Source: Baekduia soli (lineage in GTDB: Bacteria; Actinomycetota; Thermoleophilia; Solirubrobacterales; Solirubrobacteraceae). Taken from it: a stretch of DNA of 64,000 nt. The DNA is taken from contig NZ_CP042430.1 in assembly GCF_007970665.1 (NCBI RefSeq), positions 2,728,001 to 2,792,000 of the forward strand, read 5' to 3'. The notes under the pieces are model-generated. The model did not search any database. It worked only from the letters and a program-made list of their open reading frames with translations, and had not been told where the DNA came from. The translations under genes were made by a program, and so were the position numbers. Below, in pieces: positions 31,576-42,410 of the stretch; within the stretch, counting starts at the first letter, position 1; every line of letters begins with the position of its first letter.

Positions 31576-33365
31576 CAGGGAGTCTCCTCTCGTGTGGTGG
31601 CCTTGGCGCGCAGCTGCGCGCGAAGCTGCTGGGTGGCAGCGGCGTCGAACGTCCGACCGTCGATGACGACGCCGTAGATGTCGCGAGCCTGCTCGCCGCT
31701 GATGAGCTCGTCGAGGCAGTCGCTGAGGACGCGCTCGGGCTCCCGGTCCAGCGGGTCGCCGTAGCCGCCACTGGTGACGCCCTCGATGACGAGGCGGTCG
31801 CCCGCGGCGAAGCGGTAGGCGTTGACCTTGGAGTACAGCTGCTCGACGGTGCCGTCGGCCCGGTGGTGCCAGAAGCGCCCCGGCCGGCCCGGCGTGCCGC
31901 CGAAGACGCCGGGCGGCGGGTCGACGTCGGCGTGGCGCTCGGACTCCGTGGTCACCACCGACGGGGTCAGGAACGCGTAGTCGCGCACCGCGCTCGTCCC
32001 GCCGCGCCACTCGCCGTGCCCGAACTCCTGCTCGATGAGCTCGTAGCGGTGGAAGCGGAACGGCAGGTGCATCTCGATGTCCTCGATGGGCTGGTTGCGG
32101 ATGTTGGCCGACAGGCAGTCGACCGCGTCCATCCCGTCCTTGCCCGGGCGCCCACCGTAGCTGCCCTCGTCGACCTCGATCGTGATCCAGTAGCTGCCGT
32201 CCTCGTACGTCCCGCTCATGTACATGCCGTTGAGCTGGGCCGAGTTGCCGGCGGTCGTGCGGTCGGGCATGACCGGCGCCAGCGCCTGGAGGATGAGGTC
32301 GGCGACCCGGTTGATGGGGTTGAACCGGATCTGCGTGGCGGCGGGGAAGCGCGGGTTGAAGATGCAGCCCTCGGGGGCGATGACCGTGATGGGCCGGAAG
32401 CCGCCGGAGTTCCCCGGCACGTAGGCGTCGGTCAGGAACGTGTCGAGCAGCAGCGTGCGGAACAGGCTGTAGACGCCGACCAGCGTCGAGCCGCCGTAGG
32501 GCGTGTTGAGCGCGTTGGGACGCTGCGGCGGGGTCTCGGTGAGGTCGACGGTCACGTCGTCGCCCTCCACGATGACCGTCACGGCGAGCTTCTCGGGCAC
32601 GCCCCGATGGATGCCGTCGTCGTCGAGCCAGCCCTCGGCGCGGTACCGGCCGTCGGGGATCTTGGCGATCTCGGTGCGCAGCATGCGCTCGGAGTAGTCG
32701 ATCAGCGCCTCGGAGTAGGCCTCCACCACGGGCCACGAGTGCTTGGCGATCAGCCCCTCGAGCCGCCGCGCGCCGTGCTGGGCCGCCGCGATCTGGCACG
32801 AGAGGTCGCCCATCACCTCGCGTGGGACGCGGTTGTTGTCGGTGAAGAAGTACCACATGTTGTCGTCGCGGACGCCCTCGCGGTAGATGAACGTCGCGTT
32901 GAAGATGCGGCCCTCGGCGTACATGTCGAACAGGTCGATCGCCGCGCCGGGCTGGGCCCCGCCGATGTCGAGGTGGTGCGCGGTGTTGGCCGAGAAGGCG
33001 ATGAGCTCGCCGTCGCAGAACACCGGGACGATCACCGCGATGTCCAGCGAGTGGCTCGCGCCGAGGTAGGGGTGGTTGTGCAGCAGGACGTCGCCCGGCC
33101 GCAGCTCGATGTCGCGCTTGGCGACGGTCTCGAGCATGCCCTTGGTGTAGGCCACGAGCGACCCGACGTGGAACGGCGTGTTGTCGGACTCGGCGATCTC
33201 CTCGCAGCGCGTGTTCAGCAGCGCGCTCCCGATGTCCTCGGACTCGCGGATGAGCACGGAGTAGGAACTGCGGATGAGCTGGTGGGCCATCTCCTTGGCG
33301 ATGGAGTCCAGCTCGCCCCCGATGATCTGCATCATCACGGGGTCGATGTCGACCTGCGCGCTCAT
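31575..33365 (-). CDS. hydantoinase B/oxoprolinase family protein, HyuB-type subunit
   Basis: A 596-residue HyuB-like subunit. Landmarks: DPVMMQIIGGELDSIAKEM, RESEDIGSALLNTRCEEIA, NTPFHVGSLVAYTKGML, HNHPYLGASHSLDIAVIVP (probable metal site), DEGSYGGRPGKDGMDAVDCL and SGGYGDPLDREP. ATG 33365 overlaps the stop of the partner HyuA (ATGA). It should form an ATP-dependent cyclic-amide hydrolase or ketone carboxylase with that partner. Compared with the HyuB at 23420 it is shorter at the C-terminus and the substrate-side segments differ, so the two pairs likely act on different compounds. Confidence 0.92.
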   Translation of the reverse strand: MSAQVDIDPVMMQIIGGELDSIAKEMAHQLIRSSYSVLIRESEDIGSALLNTRCEEIAESDNTPFHVGSLVAYTKGMLETVAKRDIELRPGDVLLHNHPYLGASHSLDIAVIVPVFCDGELIAFSANTAHHLDIGGAQPGAAIDLFDMYAEGRIFNATFIYREGVRDDNMWYFFTDNNRVPREVMGDLSCQIAAAQHGARRLEGLIAKHSWPVVEAYSEALIDYSERMLRTEIAKIPDGRYRAEGWLDDDGIHRGVPEKLAVTVIVEGDDVTVDLTETPPQRPNALNTPYGGSTLVGVYSLFRTLLLDTFLTDAYVPGNSGGFRPITVIAPEGCIFNPRFPAATQIRFNPINRVADLILQALAPVMPDRTTAGNSAQLNGMYMSGTYEDGSYWITIEVDEGSYGGRPGKDGMDAVDCLSANIRNQPIEDIEMHLPFRFHRYELIEQEFGHGEWRGGTSAVRDYAFLTPSVVTTESERHADVDPPPGVFGGTPGRPGRFWHHRADGTVEQLYSKVNAYRFAAGDRLVIEGVTSGGYGDPLDREPERVLSDCLDELISGEQARDIYGVVIDGRTFDAAATQQLRAQLRAKATTREETP

Positions 33366-35427
33366 GTCCGCTCCTCGCCGTCGGTGGTGAGCCTGATCGT
33401 GCCGTCGCCCAGGACCTCCCCGGCCCAGCGGGGGAGATGACGACGGTGGAGTCCATCTCGTGGACGATCGCCGGCCCGGGGATCCGGTTGCCGGCCCGCA
33501 GGCGCGCCCGCGTGTAGATCGCGACCTCGTGCGCCGCGTGGCCGGCGCCGTCGGCGAACGTCACGCGGGAGGTCCCGGTCCGGGCCGCCGAGGGGTCGGC
33601 GTCGCCGGGCCCCACGCTGGTGTGCGGCCGGGCCGCGATGGCCGCGGTGGCCACGACCCGCAGGTTGATGATCTCGATCGGGTCGCCCGCGAAGTCGAAG
33701 CCGTACTCGTGGAAGTGCTGGGAGCGGAAGCTCTCGGCGATCTGCTCGCGCCAGTCCTCGCCCAGCGCGTCGCAGTCGGCGGCGAGCTCATAGCCCTGCC
33801 CGGCGTAGCGGCAGGCGGCCTCGCGGTGCAGGACGGGCTCGGCGCCGTCGTGGCCGGCGAAGCGCGCACGCAGCTCGTCCTCCATCTCGCCGAAGCGCGC
33901 CTCGAGCGCCTCGCGCTCCGCCGCCGCGAGCATGACCCCGACGGTGCGGATGTTGTCGTAGCGCAGGTCGGTGGCCAGCAGGCCCATCGCCGAGGTGATG
34001 CCGGGCGCCGGCGGCAGCAGGATGACGGGGATCTCGAGCTGCTCGGCGATCTCGCACCCGTGCAGCGGGCCGGCCCCGCCGAAGGCGACGAGCGCGCACT
34101 CGCGCGGGTCGTAGCCGCGGCGGACGGAGTGCACGCGGATCTCGCGGACCATGTTGGCGTTGACGATCGTCAGGATCGCCAGCGCCGCCTGCTCGACGTC
34201 CATGCCGAACTCGCCGCCGATCCGGGTCACGGCCTCCCGCGCCGCGGCGGCGTCCAGGCGCAGGCGGCCGTCGAGGAACTGGTCGGGGTCGATGCGCCCG
34301 AGGACGACGTGGGCGTCGGTCACCGTCGGCTCCGTCCCGCCCTGGCCGTAGGCCGCCGGGCCGGGCTGCGCGCCCGCGCTGCGCGGGCCGACGTTGAACG
34401 CGCCGCCCTGGTCGCGCCACGCGATGGAGCCGCCCCCGGCGCCGATGGCGGTGACGTCGAGCTTGGGGGAGAGGATGGGGTAGCCGCCCATCTGGCTCTC
34501 GCGCGCGTTCATCTCCAGCAGCCGGCCGGGGATGACGCTGATGTCCGCCGACGTGCCGCCGATGTCGAGCGTGATGAGCTGGTCGTGGCCGTTGGTGGTG
34601 CCGATGTGGCGGCCGGCGATGACCCCGGCGGCGGGCCCCGACAGCAGGACGTTGACCGCGTGGGAGGCCGCCTGGTCGATGGCCGCCACGCCGCCGTTGG
34701 ACTGCATGACGTGGATCGGGCACCGCACGCCCGCCTCGCGCCACCCGGCCTCGAGGCGCTCGAGGTAGCGGCGCACCTTCGGCTTGACGTAGGCGTTGGC
34801 CGCCGTCGTCGTGAAGCGCTCGAACTCGCGGAACTGGGCGACGATCTGGTGCGAGAGGGAGATCTCGGCGTCGGGATGGTGCTCGGCGATGAGCTCGCCG
34901 GCGCGCAGCTCGTGGCTCGGGTCCAGGAAGGAGAACAGGAAGCAGACGCAGATCGACTCCACGCCCCAGTCCTTGAGCTCGAGGATCGCCTCGACCGTGC
35001 GCGCCTCGTCGAGCGGGATCGTGATCTCGCCCGGGGGCACGACGCGCTCGGGGATCGCCTTGCGGTGCTTGCGCTCCACCAGCGGCCAGCGCTGGTAGGC
35101 GATGTCCTGCATGAGCGAGAAGTTGTGCGGCCGCTGGTGGCGGCCGATGTGGATGATGTCGCGGAAGCCCTCCGTCGTCAGCATCCCGGTGCGCCCGCCG
35201 TCGTGCTCGAGGAGCGCGTTGGTGGCGACCGTGGTGCCGTGGAGGACCAGGTCGATGTCCGCGGGCGTGATGCCGGCGATGTCGCAGATCTCGTGCGTGC
35301 CCTGGACGGTGCCGCGCGCCGGATCATCGTTCGTCGACGGCAGCTTGTGGACGATGACGCCCTGCTCGAGGCCCCCGAGGATGATGTCGGTGTTCGTTCC
35401 GCCCACGTCGACGCCGAGGCTGATCAC
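33362..35427 (-). CDS. hydantoinase/oxoprolinase family protein, HyuA-type subunit, frameshift near the C-terminus
   Basis: Start GTG 35427 follows AGGGAG at good spacing and encodes ISLGVDVGGTNTDIIL. Further motifs: HGTTVATNALLEHDG, LDIGGTSADIS, SGPAAGVIAG and GAGGGSIAWRD. After HEMDSTVVISP the frame breaks; one additional base near 33429-33435, in a GGGGG run, would give WAGEVLGDGTIRLTTDGEER and a TGA overlapping the HyuB start as ATGA. The repaired protein has 688 residues, normal for the family. Because only the last 20 residues are affected and the join is perfect, a dropped base in the assembly is likely. Partner of the following HyuB; promoter region carries the box variant at 35488. 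Confidence 0.87.
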
Positions 35428-35461
35428 GCTGCTCCCTGTGTGTCGTGCCGCTGGTCTGGCG

Positions 35462-35498
35462 TACGATCGTATACTGAATGAGGTCGTAAGTTCGACAT
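35462..35498. promoter_or_regulatory. HyuA/GAF divergent promoter region: AAGTTCGACAT box and TACGATCGTA palindrome
   Basis: A 9/11 variant of the island box lies at 35488-35498 and a perfect 10-base palindrome TACGATCGTA at 35462-35471. On the minus strand TATACG (35474-35469) is a possible -10 for HyuA. The box would lie over its -35, consistent with repression. Confidence 0.45.
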
Positions 35499-35518
35499 TC
35501 GTCACGGGGGCGATTCTG

Positions 35519-35989
35519 GTGGAGCCGGTCGCGGGCGGTCCCGACATCGCAGGGCTTCGGGCGGCGGCGTTGCAGGCCATCGTCGACGCGCTGCGCGAGC
35601 AGTACGGCGTCGGACGGTGCACCCTCCGCCTCGACGTCGAGGATGACGTCTACCCCGTGGCCTTCGAGGCGCGTGCCGACGGCGTCGGCACGCTCATCGG
35701 GGACACGACCGTCGTCCTCAAGGGCCAGCCCGTGGTCGAGGCGATGCTCGCCGGCGCCGGGCAGGTCGTCCAGCACGACAGCGCCCGGGCCTCGGGCGAC
35801 CCCGCGTTCCAGCGGATGCTGGTGGCCTACGGAGGGATGGCCGCCCAGATCGTCACCGCGGTGCGGGCCGACGGCCGGCTGCTCGGCCTGCTGTCCCTCC
35901 ACGAGCTCGGCGCGCCGCGCATGTGGACGGAGGCCGAGACCCGCGGCGCCGTGGAGGCCTGCGGCCTGATCGCGCAGGTGCTCGCATGA
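35519..35989 (+). CDS. stand-alone GAF-domain protein
   Basis: A 156-residue protein starting at GTG 35519 with GGGGG eight bases upstream. Almost the whole length is one GAF fold: AIVDALREQYGVGRCTLRLD, VYPVAFEARADGVGTL, then DPAFQRMLVAYGGMAAQIVT and the final strand DGRLLGLLSLHELGAPRMWT with the helix TEAETRGAVEACGLIAQVLA. No kinase, HTH or other output domain is attached. The stop overlaps the acetamidase start (ATGA), so it is made with that enzyme. A similar single GAF protein lies at 49895 next to a GMC oxidoreductase. A ligand sensor or a small-molecule-binding accessory is possible; function unknown. Confidence 0.75.
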   Translation: MEPVAGGPDIAGLRAAALQAIVDALREQYGVGRCTLRLDVEDDVYPVAFEARADGVGTLIGDTTVVLKGQPVVEAMLAGAGQVVQHDSARASGDPAFQRMLVAYGGMAAQIVTAVRADGRLLGLLSLHELGAPRMWTEAETRGAVEACGLIAQVLA

Positions 35990-37083
35990 GTCCGCGCATC
36001 GCCCTGGACCGCGACAGCTCGATCCTGGCCGGGCCCGGGCCCGGCCACAACCGACTGCATCCCGAGGTCCCGCCCGTGGCGGCGATCGACCCCGGTGACG
36101 AGCTCGTCGTCGACTGCCGCGACGGGATGGACGGTGCGCTGCGCCGCGCGGCGCCCGACCTGGCCGGCCTGGAGCTCGACGCCAACCACCCGCTGACCGG
36201 GCCCGTGGCCGTCCGCGGCGCGCAGCCGGGCGACGTGCTCGTCGTCGAGCTGCGCGCGCTGGAGTGCGACCCGGTCGGGAGCACCGCGGTCATCCCGGGC
36301 TTCGGCCTGCTCGGCGATCGCTTCACCGAGCCGTTCCTCGTGCGCTGGGACATCGCGGGCGGGGTGGCGCGCTCCGAGCAGCTGCCCGGCGTGGCCATCC
36401 ACGGCCGGCCGTTCCTGGGCTGCGTGGCCGTCGCGCCGTCGCCGGAGCTGCTGGTCCGGGCCACCGCGCGCGAGGCGGCGCTGGGCGCGACGGGCGCCGT
36501 GGTGCTCGGCCCCGACCCTCACGGCGCGGTGCCGGCCGGCGGCGCGGTCGCCCGCGACGGGCTGCGGACGATCCCGCCGCGGGAGAACGGGGGCAACCTC
36601 GACATCCGCCACCTCACGGTGGGCAGCCGGCTGCTGCTTCCGGTCGGGGTGCCCGAGGCCATGCTCTCGCTCGGCGACCCGCATTTCGCCCAGGGCGACG
36701 GCGAGTCGTGCGGCACGGCCATCGAGGTCGCGGGCGTCGCGACCGTCGCGGTGCAACTGCGCGCGGCGGCCGACCTGCGCTTCCGTCCCACGATGCCCGC
36801 CTACGAGTACGTCGAGGAGCCCGCCACCGGGCCCCGGACGTGGTTCGCGACGACGGGGATCCCGGTCGCCGCCGACGGCTCCAACCGCGACCTCGACCTG
36901 CACCTCGCCGCGCGCAACGCGGTGGGCGACCTCGTCGACTGGCTCGTCGCCGAACGCGGCCTGACGGCCGAGCAGGCCTATGTGGTGTTCAGCGTGGCCG
37001 GCGACCTGCGCGTGAGCGAGATCGTCAACGTGCCCAACGCGCTGGTGTCTGCCGCGCTGCCGCTCGACGTGTTCGAGGGGTAG
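35986..37083 (+). CDS. acetamidase/formamidase family protein
   Basis: A 365-residue FmdA/AmdA-family amidohydrolase, all-beta, normally metal-dependent. Landmarks: GPGHNRLHPEVPPVA, NHPLTGPVAVRGAQPGDVLV, HGRPFLGCVAVAPS, PRENGGNLDIRHLTVGSRLL, LSLGDPHFAQGDGESCGTAIE. The His and Asp/Glu in GGNLDIRHL and GDPHFAQGDGE are probable metal ligands. It should release ammonia from formamide, acetamide or a small amide. ATG 35986 overlaps the GAF gene. It fits the theme of stripping nitrogen from amides; no ammonium transporter or urease accompanies it. Confidence 0.88.
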   Translation: MSPRIALDRDSSILAGPGPGHNRLHPEVPPVAAIDPGDELVVDCRDGMDGALRRAAPDLAGLELDANHPLTGPVAVRGAQPGDVLVVELRALECDPVGSTAVIPGFGLLGDRFTEPFLVRWDIAGGVARSEQLPGVAIHGRPFLGCVAVAPSPELLVRATAREAALGATGAVVLGPDPHGAVPAGGAVARDGLRTIPPRENGGNLDIRHLTVGSRLLLPVGVPEAMLSLGDPHFAQGDGESCGTAIEVAGVATVAVQLRAAADLRFRPTMPAYEYVEEPATGPRTWFATTGIPVAADGSNRDLDLHLAARNAVGDLVDWLVAERGLTAEQAYVVFSVAGDLRVSEIVNVPNALVSAALPLDVFEG

Positions 37084-37103
37084 GTGGGCGGGGCGCCCCC
37101 CGC

Positions 37104-38182
<1,079 letters not shown>

Positions 38183-38183
<1 letters not shown>

Positions 38184-38944
38184 CAGTGGGCCCCCGCGGC
38201 GAAGCCGCCGTCGACGGCCAGCGTCGTCCCGGTCACCCATCGCGCCTCGTCGGAGGCCAGGTAGACGAAGGCGTCGGCGATGTCGCGCGGCTCGCCGAGG
38301 CGCCCGAGCGGGTGCATCGCCTCCACGTCGGTCCGGGCGGCGGCCGGGTCGTCCTGCTCGGCGAGGTAGCGCTCGAGCATGGGGGTGGCCACGAAGCCGG
38401 GGTTGACCGCGTTGACGCGGATCTGCGCCGCGGCGCCCTCGAGGGCCATGCACCGGGTGAGCATGATGACCCCCGCCTTGGCCGTGGCGTAGGCGGCCTG
38501 GCCCGCCGTACCGACCTGCCCCGCGATGGAGGCGGTCGACGCGATCACGCCGCCGCCGGCGGCCTCGAGGTGCGGCCAGGCCGCCTGCGAGACCAGGAAC
38601 ACCGACTTGAGATCGACGGCCAGCGCGCGGTCCCAATCCTCCTCGGCCAGGTCGCGCACCGCCCCGACCATCGGGATGCCCGCGTTGTTGACCACCACGT
38701 CGAGGCCGCCCAGCGCGGAGACCGCCTCGGCCACGGCGGCCCGCACGGCCGCGCCGTCGGTCACGTCGGCCGCCGCGGTCGCGACGATCCCGTCGCCGAG
38801 CTCGCCGGCCAGCGCCCCCAGCGCGCCGGCGTCGAGGTCGAGCAGGGCCACGCGCGCCCCCTCCTGCACGAAGCGCCGGGCGACCTCGCGGCCGATGCCC
38901 GATCCGGCGCCCGTGATGATGGTCCGCTTGTCCTGCAATCGCAT
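38183..38944 (-). CDS. SDR family oxidoreductase
   Basis: A 253-residue classical SDR with TGAGSGIG, NNAG, STASIAG (Ser), YATAK (Tyr-Lys), NPGFVATPM and VDGG. It starts at ATG 38944. Large blocks, for example LASDEARWVTGT, ADAFVYLASDEARW and EEDWDRALAVDLKSV, are shared with the SDR at 11397-12176, so the two are duplicates lying 27 kb apart on opposite strands. It is in the minus-strand operon aldehyde dehydrogenase, luciferase-like oxidoreductase, SDR, tartrate-type dehydrogenase. Probably oxidises an alcohol or hydroxyacyl intermediate. Confidence 0.9.
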
Positions 38945-38967
38945 GGCTGTCTCCTGGATGGCGGTGG

Positions 38968-39975
38968 TCACGGGCCCAGCCGCGGAGCGACCTCGTGGGC
39001 GAGCAGGCGCAGCGTACGCAGCACGTGCTCCTGGGGCATGCCGGGCCACTGGGCGCGGCAGATGATGTGGTCGACGCCCAGGCGCGCGACGTGCTCGGCC
39101 AGGATGGCGGCACAGGTCTGCGGCGACCCGATGACGAAGCGCCCTCCCGCGGTCAGCTCGGCGAAGGCCCGGCGCAGCGTGTCGCCCTCGGGCAGCACGT
39201 CGCTCTGGCCCCAGGCCACGTAGGCGTCGTACTTGCCCTCCAGGTAGGGGCGGGCGGCGGCCAGCGCGGCCTCGTCGGTCTCGGCGACGCAGATCTCCTT
39301 GATGACCGGCATCCGGGTCACCGGCGCCAGCCCCGCCTCGGCGCGCGCGGCGTGGAACAGGCCGACCTGGCGCTCGAGCTCGTCCAGGCGCGTGTGCGGG
39401 TTGACCAGCCAGGCGTCGGAGAGGCGCGCGGCGCGCTGCACGGCGCGGTCGCCGTTGGCGGCCATCCAGATCGGCGGCGGGCGCTCGGAGCGCAGCGCTA
39501 GCTCGGCGTCGGTGAGAACGTAGCCCTCGCCCCGGGCGGTGACGCGCTCGCCGGCCAGGAGGCGGCGCACGACGTCGAGCTTGGCCTCGAAGGTCGCCAC
39601 GCGGCCGGTGGAGATGCCGAACGCGGCGTTCTCGACGTCGCGGTAGCCGAAGCCGACGCCGAGCACGAAGCGCCCGTCGCAGATCGCGTCCAGCGTGGCG
39701 ACGTTCTCGGCCACCTCGAGCGGGTTGAGCAGCGTGAGCAGCAGGACGCCGGCGCCGACGGTCATGCCCTCGGCCTCGGCGGCGACGCGCGCGAGCATCG
39801 GGATGCTCTGGTACATCGCGAACGGCTGGGACAGGAAGTGCTGGCCCGCCCAGATCGACGTGTAGCCCAGCTCCCGCGCGGCCGCGACCTGCTCGAGGTG
39901 CTCGCGCACGCCCTCGGCCGGCGGCCGGCCGGGCGGGTGCTGGTCGGAGAGGAACAGCCCGAGATCGATGGCCAC
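38968..39975 (-). CDS. LLM class (luciferase-like) flavin-dependent oxidoreductase
   Basis: A 335-residue TIM barrel of the bacterial luciferase-like family, using FMN or F420. Visible motifs: GLFLSDQHPPG, LGYTSIWAGQHFLSQPF, PLEVAENVATLDAICDGRFV, LGVGFGYRDVENAAFG, PPPIWMAANGDRAVQRAARL, SDAWLVNPHT. GTG 39975 starts three bases after the aldehyde dehydrogenase stop. Members with this VGFGY motif include monooxygenases cleaving C-N or C-S bonds and F420-dependent dehydrogenases. Next to an aldehyde dehydrogenase, oxidation of an amine or heterocycle to an aldehyde is a reasonable guess. Cofactor identity cannot be settled from sequence. Confidence 0.87.
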   Translation of the reverse strand: MAIDLGLFLSDQHPPGRPPAEGVREHLEQVAAARELGYTSIWAGQHFLSQPFAMYQSIPMLARVAAEAEGMTVGAGVLLLTLLNPLEVAENVATLDAICDGRFVLGVGFGYRDVENAAFGISTGRVATFEAKLDVVRRLLAGERVTARGEGYVLTDAELALRSERPPPIWMAANGDRAVQRAARLSDAWLVNPHTRLDELERQVGLFHAARAEAGLAPVTRMPVIKEICVAETDEAALAAARPYLEGKYDAYVAWGQSDVLPEGDTLRRAFAELTAGGRFVIGSPQTCAAILAEHVARLGVDHIICRAQWPGMPQEHVLRTLRLLAHEVAPRLGP

Positions 39976-39978
39976 GGC

Positions 39979-41466
39979 TCAGACGCGCAGGACGAACGGG
40001 TCCTGCACCTCCTCCGACAGCTCGATCCACACGCTCTTGGTCTTCGTGTAGGCGTTCATCGCCTCGATGCCGCTCTCGCGGCCATGGCCGCTGAGCCCCG
40101 AGCCGCCGAACGGCATGAGCGGCGAGACCGCGCGGTAGGTGTTGACCCAGACCGTGCCGGCGTCCAGGGCGCGGGCCACGCGGTGCGCGCGCTTGACGTC
40201 GCGCGTCCAGATCCCCGCGGCCAGGGAGTAGCGCGTGCCGTTGGCGATCTCGACCGCCTCGGCCTCGTCCTCGAAGGTCAGCACGGACAGGACCGGCCCG
40301 AAGACCTCGTTCTGGGCGATGTGGTCGTCGGGCCGCAGGCCGGTCAGCACGGTCGGCGGGTAGAAGAGCCCGGCGGCCAGGCGCTCCTCGTCGGGGCGCC
40401 GCCCGCCGGTGGCCACCGTCGCCCCGGCCGCCACGGCGTCCTCCACCATGCCGACGATGCGCTCGAGCTGGGGCGGGGTTGCGGCCGGGCCCATCTGGGT
40501 GTCCTCCGCCGTCGGGTCGCCGAGCCGGATCGTCTCGGCCCGGGCGGCGATCCGCGCGACGAACGCGTCGGCGATGTCGCGCTGGACGAGCAGGCGCGAG
40601 CCGGCGATGCAGGTCTGCCCGGACGCGGCGAAGATCCCGGCCAGGACCCCGGCCTCGGCGGCGTCGAGGTCGGCGTCGGCGAAGACGACGTTGGCCGACT
40701 TGCCGCCGAGCTCGAACGTGGTCGGGGTCAACGAGTCCGCCGCGGCACGCCCGATCGCCTTGGCCGACTCGGGACCCCCCGTGAAGGCGATGTGGTCGAT
40801 GTCGGGGTGCGACGTCAGCGCGGCGCCGGCGCCGGCGCCGGTGCCGGTGACGACGTTGACCACGCCGGGCGGGAACCCGGCCTCGACGAAGAGCTCGACG
40901 AGCTCGACGAGCGACGCCGACGTGTACTCGCTCGGCTTGGCCACGACCGTGTTGCCGGCCGCCAGCGCGGGGGCCAGCTTCCACGTCGCCAGCAGCAGCG
41001 GCGAGTTCCACGGGGCGATCGCGGCGACGACGCCCACCGGCTCGCGCACGGTGTAGCCCATGATGGTGGGGAAGTCCATCGGCGGGACGGTGCCGTCGAC
41101 CTTGTCGGCCAGGCCGCCGAAGAAGCGGTACCAGCGCCCGAGCGCGAGCGCCTGGGCCTTCATCTCGCGCAGCAGCTTGCCGTTGTCGCGCGTCTCCGTC
41201 CGGGCCAGGCTGTCGGCGTTGGCGTCGACGAGGTCGGCCACGCGGTTGAGCAGGCGACCGCGGGCGGTCGCGGTCAGGCCGGCCCACGCCGGGTCGCGGA
41301 AGGCGGCGCGCGCGGCGGCGACGGCGGTGTCGACGTCCTGCGCCGTGGCGTCCGGGATGCGCGCCCAGACCTCGCCGGTGGCGGGGTCCACGCTGTCCAG
41401 CGTGCGCCCCCCGGAGGCCGCCATCGGCGCTCCTCCGACGTGCATCAAATAGTCGCGCGGCGTCAT
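39979..41466 (-). CDS. aldehyde dehydrogenase family protein
   Basis: A 495-residue NAD(P)+-dependent aldehyde dehydrogenase. Catalytic residues are visible: Asn in APWNSPLLL, the general-base Glu in ELGGKSANVVF, and the nucleophile Cys in ASGQTCIAGSR (near residue 300). The end NTYRAVSPLMPFGGSGLSGHGRE is typical of betaine/aminobutyraldehyde and hydroxymuconic-semialdehyde dehydrogenases. First gene of the minus-strand operon down to 37104, divergent to an SDR, with a box variant (AAGTTCGACAT) in the shared promoter region. It converts an aldehyde intermediate to the acid; substrate unknown. Confidence 0.93.
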   Translation of the reverse strand: MTPRDYLMHVGGAPMAASGGRTLDSVDPATGEVWARIPDATAQDVDTAVAAARAAFRDPAWAGLTATARGRLLNRVADLVDANADSLARTETRDNGKLLREMKAQALALGRWYRFFGGLADKVDGTVPPMDFPTIMGYTVREPVGVVAAIAPWNSPLLLATWKLAPALAAGNTVVAKPSEYTSASLVELVELFVEAGFPPGVVNVVTGTGAGAGAALTSHPDIDHIAFTGGPESAKAIGRAAADSLTPTTFELGGKSANVVFADADLDAAEAGVLAGIFAASGQTCIAGSRLLVQRDIADAFVARIAARAETIRLGDPTAEDTQMGPAATPPQLERIVGMVEDAVAAGATVATGGRRPDEERLAAGLFYPPTVLTGLRPDDHIAQNEVFGPVLSVLTFEDEAEAVEIANGTRYSLAAGIWTRDVKRAHRVARALDAGTVWVNTYRAVSPLMPFGGSGLSGHGRESGIEAMNAYTKTKSVWIELSEEVQDPFVLRV

Positions 41467-41517
41467 CAGGGGGTTCTATCAGGCCCGGCGCCGAAGATCG
41501 ACGCGCCGGCCCGGCGA

Positions 41518-41559
41518 AAGTTCGACATCGCCGACGGCGGCGGTGACGGGTGATATAAG
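41518..41559. promoter_or_regulatory. AAGTTCGACAT box variant and TATAAG -10 between aldehyde dehydrogenase and SDR operons
   Basis: The 9/11 box at 41518-41528 is identical to that before HyuA at 35488. TATAAG at 41554-41559 is a likely -10 for the SDR at 41608. No good -35 is seen 17 bases upstream. Confidence 0.45.
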
Positions 41560-41607
41560 CACGGCGCAGAACCACTGGTATCCATCGTTCGAGCAAGAGG
41601 TGAGGCA

Positions 41608-42399
41608 ATGTCGGACTTCGAAGTGTCCTTCGGTCTCGAAGGTCGCGTCATCGCCGTGACCGGTGCCGCGCAGGGCATCGGGCAGGGCGTCGCGGTCGCG
41701 GCCGCGGGCGCCGGGGCCGACGTCGCGCTCATCGACCTCGACGAGGACCGCCTGGCCGAGACCAAGGCGCTCGTGGAGGCCACGGGCCGCCGGGCGCAGG
41801 CCGTCGGCGTCGACATCGGCGACCGCGACGCGGTGCTCGCCGCGTTCGCCCGGATCGACGGCGACCTCGGCGCGCCCCACGGGCTCGTCAACTGCGCGGC
41901 GATCATCTGCGAGAACCTCCCGGCCGAGGAGGCCGCCGAGGCCGACATGGACCGCCTGTGGCGTGTCAACGTCAAGGGCAGCCTGTGGGCCGCCCAGGCC
42001 GCGTTCGCGGGCATGAAGGCCGCCGGTGGCGGCTCGATCGTCAACCTCGCCTCGCAGGCGGCGATCCTCTCGCTGCCCAACCAGGTCGTCTACACCGCGA
42101 CGAAGGGCGCCATCGCCGCGATGACGCGCAGCCAGGCGATCGACTGGGCGCCGCACGGCATCCGTGTCAACGCGATCGCGCCGACGTTCGTCTGGACGCC
42201 GATGGCCGCGCCGATGCTCGAGATCCAGCAGGTCCACGACGCGTCGGTCAAGCGCATCCCGCTCGGGCGCATCGGGCAGCCGAAGGACATCGCGGGCGCC
42301 GCGGTGTTCCTCTGCACCGACGCCGCGTCGATGATCACCGGCCACCTGCTGCCCGTCGACGGCGGCTGGACCGCCGGCGAGCCGGGTCTCGACCTGTAG
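41608..42399 (+). CDS. SDR family oxidoreductase
   Basis: A 263-residue SDR from ATG 41608 (GAGGTGAGGCA upstream). TGAAQGIGQGV binds the nucleotide; VNCAA stands where most have NNAG; Ser is in NLASQAA; YTATK gives Tyr-Lys; the end has PVDGGWTAG. The Asp after beta2 (LIDLDED) suggests NAD+ rather than NADP+. It is monocistronic, divergent from the aldehyde dehydrogenase operon, and ends in a compact hairpin shared with the convergent permease gene. Less similar to the other SDRs than those at 11397 and 38183 are to each other. Confidence 0.9.
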   Translation: MSDFEVSFGLEGRVIAVTGAAQGIGQGVAVAAAGAGADVALIDLDEDRLAETKALVEATGRRAQAVGVDIGDRDAVLAAFARIDGDLGAPHGLVNCAAIICENLPAEEAAEADMDRLWRVNVKGSLWAAQAAFAGMKAAGGGSIVNLASQAAILSLPNQVVYTATKGAIAAMTRSQAIDWAPHGIRVNAIAPTFVWTPMAAPMLEIQQVHDASVKRIPLGRIGQPKDIAGAAVFLCTDAASMITGHLLPVDGGWTAGEPGLDL

Positions 42400-42410
42400 G
42401 GGCGCCCTAC
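42396..42410. terminator. short hairpin over both stop codons (SDR / EamA permease)
   Basis: GTAGGG, loop GCG, CCCTAC: a perfect 6-base stem that contains the stop codons of both convergent genes, which end only seven bases apart. A minimal bidirectional terminator. Confidence 0.4.

Noticed and set aside
30718-35622. Apparent 1634-residue HyuA to alpha/beta hydrolase fusion
   Set aside because: After the HyuA frameshift the frame runs through HyuB out of frame and happens to re-enter the hydrolase frame; the three proteins are separate.
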